From positions 1 through 8,329 of the forward strand of contig JASHRK010000344.1 of the NCBI GenBank assembly GCA_030037405.1: a stretch of DNA of 8,329 nucleotides, given 5' to 3'. The notes under the pieces were generated by a model. The model searched no databases and was not told the origin of the DNA. It saw only the letters and a program-made list of their open reading frames with translations. The first letter of the stretch is position 1, and each line of letters opens with the position of its first letter. Shown piece after piece: positions 1-6,263 of the stretch. Source of the DNA: Acidimicrobiales bacterium. Its GTDB lineage: Bacteria > Actinomycetota > Acidimicrobiia > Acidimicrobiales > Bog-793. The position numbers were made by a program, and so were the translations under genes.

Positions 1-37
1 TTTCCCCTCGTTGGCCTGCCGTCTCTCGGAATCCGGG

Positions 38-60
38 GGGCTCGTATCAAGTGCGAGCCC
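38..60. other. Hairpin near the left edge
   Basis: GGGCTCG (38-44) is complementary to CGAGCCC (54-60). On the + strand a T-G and an A-T pair extend it to 9 bp with a 5-base loop. There is no T-run on either side, so it is not a canonical intrinsic terminator. It could end a gene lying left of the window, but no coding sequence is visible there. Positions 61-105 hold only short GAGTCCC-type repeats and nothing else recognisable. Confidence 0.3.
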
Positions 61-93
61 TGAAACGAGTCCCCGATCCGACTCCCGAGACGA

Positions 94-135
94 GTCCCAA
101 ACGAACAAGCCCGGACGATTGCTGGCCCGGGCTTG
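94..135 (-). terminator. Probable intrinsic terminator on the minus strand
   Basis: CAAGCCCGG (106-114) and CCGGGCTTG (127-135) form a perfect 9-bp stem with a 12-base loop. Read on the minus strand, the stem is followed at once by TTCGTTTGGG, a T-rich stretch. On the + strand it is followed by CAACAGG, with no T-run. The polarity therefore favours termination of a minus-strand transcript, which would have to come from the T-arm-like element at about 171-233. A second short hairpin (GACCCC 142-147 / GGGGTC 157-162) lies between the two. Confidence 0.45.
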
Positions 136-170
136 CAACAGGACCCCGGTTCGTATGGGGTCACGTCATG

Positions 171-233
171 TGGAGCTGGACGGACTCGAACCGACCTACT
201 ACCCGTCAGCTTGCGTTTCGCCTGCTAACATCG
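171..233 (-). ncRNA. tRNA/tmRNA-like 3' end (possible remnant)
   Basis: On the minus strand, GGTTCGAGTCC (complement of 182-192) matches the conserved T-loop of tRNAs and tmRNA. It ends in CAGCTCCA (complement of 171-178), which is how I recall many tmRNA 3' ends reading before CCA. The T-stem GTCGG/CCGTC has one T-T mismatch. Upstream, GTTAGC and GCTGAC form a 6-bp stem that uses a G-U pair only when read on this strand, enclosing GCG-AAA-CGC. A terminator-like hairpin follows downstream. However, I find no cloverleaf, no GGGGCTG-type 5' acceptor strand, no ALAA-type tag codons, and a full tmRNA would run into rpsO. A degenerate 3' fragment, an integration-site remnant or chance are all possible. 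Confidence 0.25.
203..231 (+). promoter_or_regulatory. Possible rpsO promoter
   Basis: TAACAT at 226-231 fits the actinobacterial -10 pattern TANNNT. A weak -35 candidate, CCGTCA, lies at 203-208 with a 17-base spacer and matches three of six consensus bases. Transcription would begin near 238, exactly where a 7-bp hairpin starts, giving a leader of about 113 bases. The site overlaps the minus-strand tRNA-like element, so at most one of the two readings may be right. Confidence 0.3.
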
Positions 234-237
234 CCGG

Positions 238-350
238 GTCAGCCTCGCGGCTGGCGTGTCGCAACCCTCGCGAGAGACGGTGGCGACGCTTGTTGCTTCC
301 CGCCTGGTCGGCGCACCGACCGGTACCAGAAGAAGGTCAGCTTTCTACGC
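238..350 (+). promoter_or_regulatory. Structured rpsO leader, candidate S15 autoregulatory site
   Basis: Several helices can form before the rpsO start: GTCAGCC/GGCTGGC (238-244/249-255), GTCGC/GCGAC (258-262/283-287) competing with GCAAC/GTTGC (261-265/292-296), and GGTCGG/CCGACC (306-311/316-321) competing with CTGGT/ACCAG (304-308/325-329). Mutually exclusive helices just before a ribosome-binding site are what an S15-responsive leader would show. S15 feedback on its own mRNA is established in other bacteria with unrelated leader folds. The purine-rich AGAAGAAGG (328-336) is the likely ribosome-binding site, about 14 bases from the ATG. The regulatory role is inferred. Confidence 0.3.
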
Positions 351-608
351 ATGCCCGACAAGACGGCGACGATCGCAGAGCACAGGCTTCACGACACCGA
401 CACCGGATCTCCCGAGGTCCAGGTCGCGCTCCTCACGGAGCGCATCAACCACCTCACGGAGCACCTCAAGGTGCACCGCGGCGACCACCACACCCGCCGC
501 GGCCTGATGAAGCTCATCGGCCGCCGCCGCCGCCTCCTCGACTACGTGAGAGCAAACGACGTCGACCGGTACCGGGCGCTCATCGCCCGGCTCGGCATCC
601 GGCGCTAG
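351..608 (+). CDS. rpsO: 30S ribosomal protein S15
   Basis: This encodes an 85-residue protein, close to the 85-89 residues usual for S15. It carries the family's core signatures: DTGSPEVQVALLTERINHL at about residues 16-34, DHHTRRGL at about 45-52, then RRRRLLDYVR and a C-terminal IARLGIRR. S15 is a small four-helix protein that binds the central domain of 16S rRNA early in assembly and later contributes to an intersubunit bridge. The reading frame is open upstream to position 51, but family homology starts at the ATG at 351 and the extra N-terminal residues resemble nothing, so the short start is chosen. It is the first gene of the + strand run and precedes pnp, a very widespread pairing. 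Confidence 0.97.
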   Translation: MPDKTATIAEHRLHDTDTGSPEVQVALLTERINHLTEHLKVHRGDHHTRRGLMKLIGRRRRLLDYVRANDVDRYRALIARLGIRR

Positions 609-625
609 CCGAGGGAACCAACGGC

Positions 626-643
626 CGGGCGGATCGCCGCCCG
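626..643 (+). terminator. Hairpin just after rpsO
   Basis: CGGGCGG (626-632) and CCGCCCG (637-643) form a perfect 7-bp GC-rich stem with an ATCG loop, beginning 17 bases after the rpsO stop. No T-run follows (TACATAGGGG), so it would be a weak or non-canonical terminator, or a structure that protects or processes the rpsO 3' end. Partial termination between rpsO and pnp is known in other bacteria; here it is inferred. Confidence 0.4.
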
Positions 644-676
644 TACATAGGGGGCTCGCGCGGACGGATCGTCCAC

Positions 677-752
677 AGCCCTCGCACCAGTCCGGCGCCA
701 ACGGTTGCCAGCTACCAGTCGCCGGGCCCCACCCACCAAGGCTGCGAGGGCT
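677..752 (+). promoter_or_regulatory. Long-range stem in the pnp leader
   Basis: AGCCCTCGCA (677-686) and TGCGAGGGCT (743-752) are perfect 10-base complements. Inside them CCGGCG (692-697) pairs with CGCCGG (720-725). The result is a branched hairpin ending 60 bases before the pnp start. In E. coli a double-stranded pnp leader is cut by RNase III and the product is acted on by PNPase, giving autoregulation, and cleavage in the rpsO-pnp gap is also reported in Streptomyces. The fold is seen here; its role is an analogy. Confidence 0.35.
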
Positions 753-812
753 CGGGTGGTGCTCGACGACTGGGAACTGGTGAGAAGCGGCGCCTCGATC
801 CTGAGGAGTGTC

Positions 813-3176
813 ATGGCGGACGCCATCACTGTCACAGGTCCCGTGAGCGGGACCGACAAAAGCCTGTCCTTCGAGACAGGCAAGCTCGCCGGCCAAGCCG
901 ACGGCGCCGTCGTCGCACGTATTGGCGAGACGATCGTCCTCGTCACGGCGACGGCGGCTCGCAGCGTGCGGGAGGGGACGGACTTCTTCCCCCTCACCGT
1001 CGACGTCGAGGAGCGGATGTACGCCGCAGGGAAGATCCCCGGTTCGTTCTTCCGGAGGGAAGGCCGCGCGACCGATCAGGCGATCCTGATCGACCGTCTC
1101 ATCGACCGTCCCCTCCGTCCTTCGTTCCCGGACGGGTTCCGCAACGAGATCCATATCGTCGGCACCGTCTTCGGTGCCGACCAGGAAAACCCCCACGACG
1201 TCGTCGCCATCAACGGCGCCTCGGCCGCCCTCATGATCTCGGGGATCCCATTCGACGGCCCGGTAGGAGCGGTGCGGGTCGCCTACACGACCGACGGCAG
1301 CTGGCTTCCCCATCCGACCTACCAGGAGGGCGACGCCAGCACCTTCGAGCTCGTCGTCGCCGGCCGCGCCCTCTCGGAGGCACCTGACGCCGAGATCGCC
1401 ATCATGATGGTCGAGGCGGGGGGGACGGAGAAGGCGTGGCACTACTACAGCGCGGGCGCGCCCAAGGTCACCGAAGAGGTGATCGCCGCCGGGCTCGAGG
1501 CGTCGAAGACCTGGATCCGGGAGTCCATCGAGCTCCAGCGTGAGCTGGTCGCAAAGGTTGGGCCGGTCGAGCCGGTCCCCTTCGAGCTCTTCGTGGACTA
1601 CGGGGAGGATGTCCTCGAAAGAGTCGTCGCCAACGGCACCGAGCGCATCGAGAAGGCGAACGCGATCTCGGGCAAGTCCGAGCGAGCGTCCGCTCTCGAC
1701 GAGGCGGCCGGCGAGATCATGGCCGAGCTCGCCGAGGAGCTCGAGGGGCGCGAGCGCGAGGTGAAAGCTGCCGTCCGGGCGCTCACGAAGAAGATCGTCC
1801 GCAGGCGGATCGTCGAGGAGGGGCTGCGCATCGACGGTCGGGGACCGACCGACATCCGCCCTCTCTCGGCCGAGGTCGGCCTCATCCCGACAGCGCACGG
1901 GACGGGGCTCTTCCAGCGCGGCGACACCCAAGTCCTTAACTTCGCCACCCTCGGCATGCCCCGCATGAACCAGCTCCTCGACACGATCGGCGTGGACGAG
2001 ACGAAGAGGTACATGCACCACTACAACTTCCCGCCCTTCTCGACGGGGGAGACCGGCTTCATGCGCGGTCCGAAGCGTCGCGAGATCGGGCACGGCATGC
2101 TGGCCGAGCGGGCGCTCCTTCCTGTCATCCCGGGCGAGGAAGAGTTCCCGTACACGATCCGGCTCGTCTCCGAGGTCCTCTCGTCGAACGGGTCCACCTC
2201 GATGGCGTCCGTCTGCGGATCGACTCTCTCTCTCATGGACGCCGGGGTGCCCATCAAGGCGCCGGTCGCCGGCATCGCCATGGGTCTCGTCTACGCCGAG
2301 GGCAAGTACACGACCCTCACAGACATCCTCGGTGCCGAGGACGCCTTCGGCGACATGGACTTCAAGGTCGCCGGGACGGCCGAGTTCGTGACGGCCCTTC
2401 AGCTCGACACGAAGATCGACGGCCTTCCCGCCGAGGTGCTCGCCCGAGCGCTCACCCAGGCACGCGAGGCCAGGCTGAAGATCCTCGAGGTCATGAGGGG
2501 GGCGATCGCCGAGCCACGGGAGGAGGTGGGCGCCCACGTACCGAAGATCGTCAGCTTCGAGATCCCCCTCGACAAGATCGGCGAGGTCATCGGGCCGAAG
2601 GGCAAGGTGATCAACACCATGCAGCAGGAGACGGGGGCCGACATCGCCGTCGACGACGACGGGGTCGTCGGCACCGTGACGATCGGGGCGAAGGAGCGGA
2701 CCGCCGTCGACGAGGCGAGGCGCCGGATCGAGCTCATCCTCGATCCGCCGACAGCCGAGGTAGGCAAGACCTACGCCGGCAAGGTCGTCAACATCACCAA
2801 GTTCGGCGCCTTCGTCAACATCCTTCCGGGGCGGGACGGCCTCGTCCACATCTCCCGCCTCGGACAGGGCAAGCGCGTGGACCGGGTCGAGGACGTCGTC
2901 GAGCTCGGCCAGGAGCTCGAGGTGCGTGTCGACGACATCGACCCCCAGGGAAAGGTCTCGCTCTCGCTCGTCGGGAGCGAGCAGGACCCGGAGACTGCGG
3001 CCGACCCCGAGCCGCAGGCTCGGCGGGTCTCCTTCGAGGACGAGTTCGACGCCGAGGTGGCCGCGGCCTATGGCGACCTCGGGCCTCGCGAGCCGCTCGA
3101 GCCCCGCCCTGCTGGTTCCTCCGGCGGGTCTCGCCGCGAGAGCGGGCCCCGGAGGCGACCGAGGGGCACCCGCTGA
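813..3176 (+). CDS. pnp: Polyribonucleotide nucleotidyltransferase (PNPase)
   Basis: A 787-residue phosphorolytic 3'-5' exoribonuclease that releases nucleoside diphosphates and can add tails in reverse; streptomycete homologues are also called GpsI. Visible parts in order: first RNase PH core with the RNA-binding GSFFRREGR loop (77-85); the all-alpha linker (about 235-315); second RNase PH core with SNGSTSMASVCG (from 458) and the catalytic D510, D516 and K518 in the AEDAFGDMDFK stretch; KH domain with the GPKG loop (594-597); S1 domain (about 651-720). The start is ATG 813, preceded by GAGGAG at 803-808; the frame stays open to a TTG at 705 but the added residues are not family-like. The tail beyond S1 is about 67 residues, acidic then Arg/Gly-rich, longer than I expect for the family. 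Its stop overlaps the next gene's start. Confidence 0.97.
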   Translation: MADAITVTGPVSGTDKSLSFETGKLAGQADGAVVARIGETIVLVTATAARSVREGTDFFPLTVDVEERMYAAGKIPGSFFRREGRATDQAILIDRLIDRPLRPSFPDGFRNEIHIVGTVFGADQENPHDVVAINGASAALMISGIPFDGPVGAVRVAYTTDGSWLPHPTYQEGDASTFELVVAGRALSEAPDAEIAIMMVEAGGTEKAWHYYSAGAPKVTEEVIAAGLEASKTWIRESIELQRELVAKVGPVEPVPFELFVDYGEDVLERVVANGTERIEKANAISGKSERASALDEAAGEIMAELAEELEGREREVKAAVRALTKKIVRRRIVEEGLRIDGRGPTDIRPLSAEVGLIPTAHGTGLFQRGDTQVLNFATLGMPRMNQLLDTIGVDETKRYMHHYNFPPFSTGETGFMRGPKRREIGHGMLAERALLPVIPGEEEFPYTIRLVSEVLSSNGSTSMASVCGSTLSLMDAGVPIKAPVAGIAMGLVYAEGKYTTLTDILGAEDAFGDMDFKVAGTAEFVTALQLDTKIDGLPAEVLARALTQAREARLKILEVMRGAIAEPREEVGAHVPKIVSFEIPLDKIGEVIGPKGKVINTMQQETGADIAVDDDGVVGTVTIGAKERTAVDEARRRIELILDPPTAEVGKTYAGKVVNITKFGAFVNILPGRDGLVHISRLGQGKRVDRVEDVVELGQELEVRVDDIDPQGKVSLSLVGSEQDPETAADPEPQARRVSFEDEFDAEVAAAYGDLGPREPLEPRPAGSSGGSRRESGPRRRPRGTR
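3161..3175 (+). promoter_or_regulatory. Ribosome-binding site supporting a CTG start
   Basis: GAGGGG (3161-3166) lies 6 bases before the CTG at 3173-3175, which is an ideal spacing. The CTG overlaps the pnp stop as CTGA, the same arrangement as the ATGA at the next junction. No ATG, GTG or TTG is available in this frame between this site and the ATG at 3224, which has no comparable purine tract immediately upstream. Confidence 0.6.
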
Positions 3177-4408
3177 TACGCATCTCGGAACTCGCGTCCG
3201 GCATCCGCCTCGTCACCGAGTCGATGTCGGACGTGGCATCGGTGAGCCTCGGCGTCTGGGTCGGCACGGGCGCTCGCGACGAGACGGCGGAAGAGGCGGG
3301 CATCTCCCACTTCCTCGAGCACCTCCTCTTCAAGGGTACGGATGCTCGCACGGCCCGCGAGATCGCCGAGGCGGTGGACGCCGTCGGGGGCGACATGAAC
3401 GCCTACACGACGAAGGAGTACACCACCTTCTACGTGCGCCTCCTGGCGGAGCACCTCGCGCTCGGGATCGACATACTCTGCGACATCCTTCGCGCCCCGG
3501 CGCTCAGGCCCGAGGAGGTCGACGCCGAGCGCCAGGTGATCCTCGAAGAGGTGCTCATGCATCTCGACGAGCCTGCGGACGTGGTACAGGAGCGCTTCGC
3601 CGAGGCGATGTTCCCGGACCACCCCCTCGGGCGCGAGGTCCTCGGCCTCCCGGAGGTCATAAAGAGCGTGGGCGTGCCGGAGATCCGCCGTTTCTTCGAT
3701 CGCCACTATCTCCCGCGCAACATGGTGGCCGCCGTCGCCGGCTGCGTCGATCACGACGCCGTGGCGGAGGAGATCGATCGCCGTTTCGTCGGCCGCGACG
3801 GCGGGGCGCCTCCCGAGCGCTTTCCGCCCGGAGCAAAGCCGCGAGAGCGCACGGTCGTCTTCGACGGGACCGAGCAGGCGCACCTCGTCTACGGGGTGAG
3901 GGCGCCCGAACGCTGCTCACCGGAGCGCTTCAGCCTCGCGGCGCTGAACCACGTCCTCGGGGGAGGGCTCTCGAGCCGGCTCTTCCAGGAGGTGAGGGAA
4001 CAGCGCGGCCTCGCTTATTCCATCGGTTCTGACAGGGTCGCCTACGACGACTCCGGCGCCCTCGCAGTGTCGGTCGGCACGTCGCCCGAGAATGCCCACG
4101 AGGTCCTCGGCCTCATCGTGACTGCCTTCGACGAGCTCGTCGAGAGCGGGATCACCGAGCGGGAGCTCGAGGTTGCCAAGGGCTACCTCCGGGCCGACCT
4201 GCTGCTCTCCCTCGAGGACTCGGGCGCACGCATGTCTCGCATCGGGGCGAGCCTTCTTCTCCACGGCAAGGTGCTCACGGTAGGGGAGATCGAGGAGAGG
4301 ATCGAGGCTGTCACGATGGAGGCCGTCCACGACGTGGCGAGCCGGGTGCTCTCGGGCAACCGCGTCCTCGCCGTCGTCGGGCCGTTCGAGGAGTCGGAGT
4401 TCCGATGA
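3173..4408 (+). CDS. pepR: M16 family zinc metallopeptidase (processing peptidase-like)
   Basis: This is a 411-residue M16 (pitrilysin/insulinase) peptidase, close to the ~420 residues of the short processing-peptidase subfamily. The inverted zinc motif is HFLEH at residues 46-50, with the third ligand a glutamate in the ILEE stretch at about 123-126. The C-terminal half has the RGLAYSIGS segment that pairs with the active site in this fold. Starting at ATG 3224 would remove IRISELASGIRLVTES, the conserved first beta strand, so the CTG at 3173 is preferred; the ATG version is 394 residues. Homologues behind pnp are named PepR in mycobacteria and MlpA/YmxG in Bacillus; the natural substrate is unclear. 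No signal peptide is visible, so it is probably cytoplasmic. Its stop overlaps the dapB start in ATGA. Confidence 0.92.
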   Translation: MIRISELASGIRLVTESMSDVASVSLGVWVGTGARDETAEEAGISHFLEHLLFKGTDARTAREIAEAVDAVGGDMNAYTTKEYTTFYVRLLAEHLALGIDILCDILRAPALRPEEVDAERQVILEEVLMHLDEPADVVQERFAEAMFPDHPLGREVLGLPEVIKSVGVPEIRRFFDRHYLPRNMVAAVAGCVDHDAVAEEIDRRFVGRDGGAPPERFPPGAKPRERTVVFDGTEQAHLVYGVRAPERCSPERFSLAALNHVLGGGLSSRLFQEVREQRGLAYSIGSDRVAYDDSGALAVSVGTSPENAHEVLGLIVTAFDELVESGITERELEVAKGYLRADLLLSLEDSGARMSRIGASLLLHGKVLTVGEIEERIEAVTMEAVHDVASRVLSGNRVLAVVGPFEESEFR

Positions 4409-5205
4409 TCCGCGTCGGCGTCTTCGGAGCGGCCGGGCGTATGGGAGAGACCGTATGCGCCGCCGCCGCCGCTGCGGACGATCTCGAGCTCGTGGCAGCC
4501 GTCGACCCGGCGGCCCCCGGTGCGAGGGCGGCAGGGTCGAGCGGAGTCGAGATCGCCGCTCAGCGCGCGACATTCGTCGAGGCCGCCGTAGAGGTCGCCG
4601 TCGACTTCACGGTCGTCGGGGCCGCCCGCGAGAACCTCCGCTGGTGCGCGGCGGAGGGGATCCATGCCGTCTGCGGGACGACGGGGTTCACGGAGGAGGA
4701 CCGTGCCGAGCTCGCCGCCCTCTTCGGCGGCTCGACACCGGCCAACTGCGTCCTGGCGCCCAACTTCTCGATAGGTGCAGTCGTGATGATGCGCTGTGCA
4801 GAGCTTTGCGCTCCCCACTTCGAGGGCGTGGAGGTGATCGAGCTTCACCACGACCGCAAGCGCGATGCCCCGTCGGGGACGTCGCTCGAGACAGTGCGGA
4901 GGATCGAGGCCGTCCGGCTCCAGGGCGGCGGCGCCCGAGCTTTCGCGGCCGACCCGACGGAGCAGGTGGTGCTGGAAGGGGCGCGCGGCGGGCGGTCCGA
5001 GGCGGGCGTGCACGTGCACTCGGTCCGTCTCCCCGGGCTCGTCGCCCACCACGAGGTCGTCTTCGGGTCGATGGGGGAGTCGCTCACGATCCGGCACGAC
5101 TCGATCGATCGGGTCTCGTTCATGCCCGGCGTCCTCCTGGCCGTGAGGCGGGTGGCGGGGATGCCAGGGCTGACGGTCGGTCTCGAGTCGCTCCTCGGCA
5201 TCTGA
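4405..5205 (+). CDS. dapB: 4-hydroxy-tetrahydrodipicolinate reductase
   Basis: A 266-residue enzyme that reduces the DapA product with NAD(P)H in the diaminopimelate/lysine pathway. The N-terminal Rossmann fold has GAAGRMG at residues 8-14. The CGTTGF segment lies near residues 91-96. The substrate-binding and catalytic segment HHDRKRDAPSGT spans 148-159, where H148 and K152 correspond to the catalytic His and Lys of E. coli DapB. The C-terminal GMPGLTVGLESLL is typical of the family. The ATG overlaps the peptidase stop by 4 bases, and GGAG at 4396-4399 gives a good ribosome-binding site, so translation is probably coupled. dapA follows after 102 bases. Many actinobacteria carry further genes such as thyX between dapB and dapA; here none is present. 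Confidence 0.96.
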   Translation: MIRVGVFGAAGRMGETVCAAAAAADDLELVAAVDPAAPGARAAGSSGVEIAAQRATFVEAAVEVAVDFTVVGAARENLRWCAAEGIHAVCGTTGFTEEDRAELAALFGGSTPANCVLAPNFSIGAVVMMRCAELCAPHFEGVEVIELHHDRKRDAPSGTSLETVRRIEAVRLQGGGARAFAADPTEQVVLEGARGGRSEAGVHVHSVRLPGLVAHHEVVFGSMGESLTIRHDSIDRVSFMPGVLLAVRRVAGMPGLTVGLESLLGI

Positions 5206-5212
5206 GCGCCGG

Positions 5213-5275
5213 GCCGCCTTGGTCCGGGGCGGCGGAGACCCTGACGAGGCGAGGACAGCCTGCGCGCCGGGTCTC
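5213..5275 (+). terminator. Two hairpins after dapB
   Basis: GCCGCC (5213-5218) pairs with GGCGGC (5228-5233). GAGACCC (5235-5241) pairs with GGGTCTC (5269-5275) across a 27-base loop. Both lie in the dapB-dapA gap and neither is followed by a T-run. They could end the pnp-peptidase-dapB transcript in a U-tract-independent manner or protect its 3' end. A separate promoter-like box for dapA just downstream fits a transcript boundary here. Confidence 0.35.
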
Positions 5276-5295
5276 TCCGGTCCTGAAGAGCCTGG

Positions 5296-5307
5296 TAGCG
5301 TCATGGC
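5296..5307 (+). promoter_or_regulatory. Leaderless-type -10 box before dapA
   Basis: TAGCGT at 5296-5301 fits TANNNT and ends 6 bases before the GTG start of dapA. That is the spacing expected when transcription starts at or next to the first codon. No good Shine-Dalgarno sequence is close to the GTG; the nearest purine run, GAAGAG at 5285-5290, is 17 bases away. No convincing -35 is visible, which is common for such promoters. The same hexamer precedes the ftsK-like gene. Confidence 0.45.
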
Positions 5308-6234
5308 GTGGCCCCACATGGTCGCTTCGGTCGGGTCGCGACGGCGATGATCACGCCCTTTGGCGACGACGGCGAGCTCGACGTCACCGCGGCTATCGAC
5401 CTCGTCCGCTTTCTCGCCTCGAGCGGCACCGAGGCGGTCGTGCTGGCGGGCACGACGGGTGAGTCGCCTGTGCTGAGCGCCTCGGAGAAGATCGAGCTCT
5501 GGCGCGAGGTCACGGCTGCAGCGACGATCCCGGTGATCGCCGGCTCGACCACGAACGACACCCGCCATTCAGTCGAGCTCACCAAGGAGGCGGAGGCGGC
5601 CGGCGTGGCCGCCATCCTCGCCGTCACGCCCTACTACAGCCGCCCGTCTCAGGAGGGGCTGACCCGCCATTTCGCCGCCGTGGCGGAGGCGACCTCCTTG
5701 CCCGTCCTCCTGTACGACATCCCCGTGAGGACCGGCCGCAAGATCGCCACGGGCACGATGGTGCGCCTGGCGCGGACGCACGCCAACGTCGTCGGGGTGA
5801 AGGACGCGAGCGGCGACCCCGCTGGCACGGCACGACTCATAGCTGAGGCGCCGCCGAGCTTCGAGGTCTACAGCGGCGACGACAACTTGACGCTGCCGCT
5901 CCTCGCCGTCGGAGCCGTCGGCGTCGTGAGCGTCGCCGCCCACTGGGTAGGTGCTGAGCTCGCCGAGATGGTCCGCCGTTTCGTGGAGGGCGACGTCGCC
6001 GGAGCCGCAGAGCTCAACGGGGAGCTTCTCGACGCAGTCGCCTTCCAGTCGGGCGACGACGGGCCGAACCCGTTGCCCGCCAAAGCGATCCTGCGGGCGA
6101 TGGGCATGCACGTCGGGCAGTGCCGCCTGCCGCACGGAGATGCGCCGGGCTGGCTCGAAGAGCGGGCGGAGGCCCTTCTCGCCGACCTCGAGACATGGAG
6201 GACCAAGCGGCAGGCGAGACCGGTCACCGCATGA
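5308..6234 (+). CDS. dapA: 4-hydroxy-tetrahydrodipicolinate synthase
   Basis: A 308-residue TIM-barrel enzyme of the DHDPS/NAL family that condenses pyruvate with aspartate semialdehyde, the first committed step to diaminopimelate and lysine. Visible residues: GTTGES at 48-53 (the two threonines of the proton relay), TPYYSRPSQEGL from 107 with the interface tyrosine Y110, LYDIPVRTG with Y136 and R141, and the Schiff-base lysine K165 in VGVKDASGD. The start is GTG 5308, because FGRVATAMITPF is family-like from its beginning; the internal ATG at 5347 would cut into that strand. The gene may be expressed from a leaderless transcript. Its stop is embedded in ATGA, which opens a 10-codon mini-ORF leading to rnj. 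Confidence 0.96.
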   Translation: MAPHGRFGRVATAMITPFGDDGELDVTAAIDLVRFLASSGTEAVVLAGTTGESPVLSASEKIELWREVTAAATIPVIAGSTTNDTRHSVELTKEAEAAGVAAILAVTPYYSRPSQEGLTRHFAAVAEATSLPVLLYDIPVRTGRKIATGTMVRLARTHANVVGVKDASGDPAGTARLIAEAPPSFEVYSGDDNLTLPLLAVGAVGVVSVAAHWVGAELAEMVRRFVEGDVAGAAELNGELLDAVAFQSGDDGPNPLPAKAILRAMGMHVGQCRLPHGDAPGWLEERAEALLADLETWRTKRQARPVTA

Positions 6235-6263
6235 GCCGCGGGCGCCCCGCCGACCGGGGGTGA
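6231..6263 (+). CDS. 10-codon mini-ORF linking dapA to rnj
   Basis: ATG at 6231 overlaps the dapA stop as ATGA. It reads MSRGRPADRG and ends at TGA 6261-6263, which itself overlaps the rnj GTG as GTGA. The peptide resembles nothing I know. It may have no function beyond carrying terminating dapA ribosomes to the rnj start, or it may be an accident of the short gap. Only a weak purine tract (AGGCGAG, 6212-6218) lies upstream of its ATG. Confidence 0.2.
   Translation: MSRGRPADRG

Noticed and set aside
171..246. A complete 76-base tRNA on the minus strand
   Set aside because: The length and T-arm fit, and GAGGCTG could nearly pair with CAGCTCC. However, no D-stem forms, and the anticodon stem and the T before the anticodon are missing. 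Only the 3' similarity is retained, at low confidence.
552..560. GCAAACGAC, resembling the start of a tmRNA tag
   Set aside because: It lies inside rpsO and encodes part of the conserved C-terminal region of S15. No tag end or stop of the right type follows.
11..1387. 458-codon + strand frame crossing rpsO and the start of pnp
   Set aside because: It is the wrong frame of two clear genes. The translation is Arg/Pro-rich low complexity.
345..2849. 834-codon open frame on the minus strand opposite rpsO and pnp
   Set aside because: It is a shadow of high-GC codon use. The + strand carries rpsO and pnp with full motifs, and the minus-strand product is low-complexity with no family features.
3224..4408. 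ATG 3224 as the start of the M16 peptidase
   Set aside because: It would remove the conserved first strand and has no good ribosome-binding site, whereas CTG 3173 has both strand and site.
5303..5350. A 15-codon frame (ATG 5303) ending in ATGA at the internal dapA ATG 5347
   Set aside because: It would require dapA to start at 5347, cutting off the conserved FGRVATA strand. GTG 5308 with the TAGCGT box explains the region better.
4183..5568. 461-codon minus-strand frame opposite dapB
   Set aside because: It is a shadow of the peptidase, dapB and dapA, spanning three real genes and their gap with no motif.
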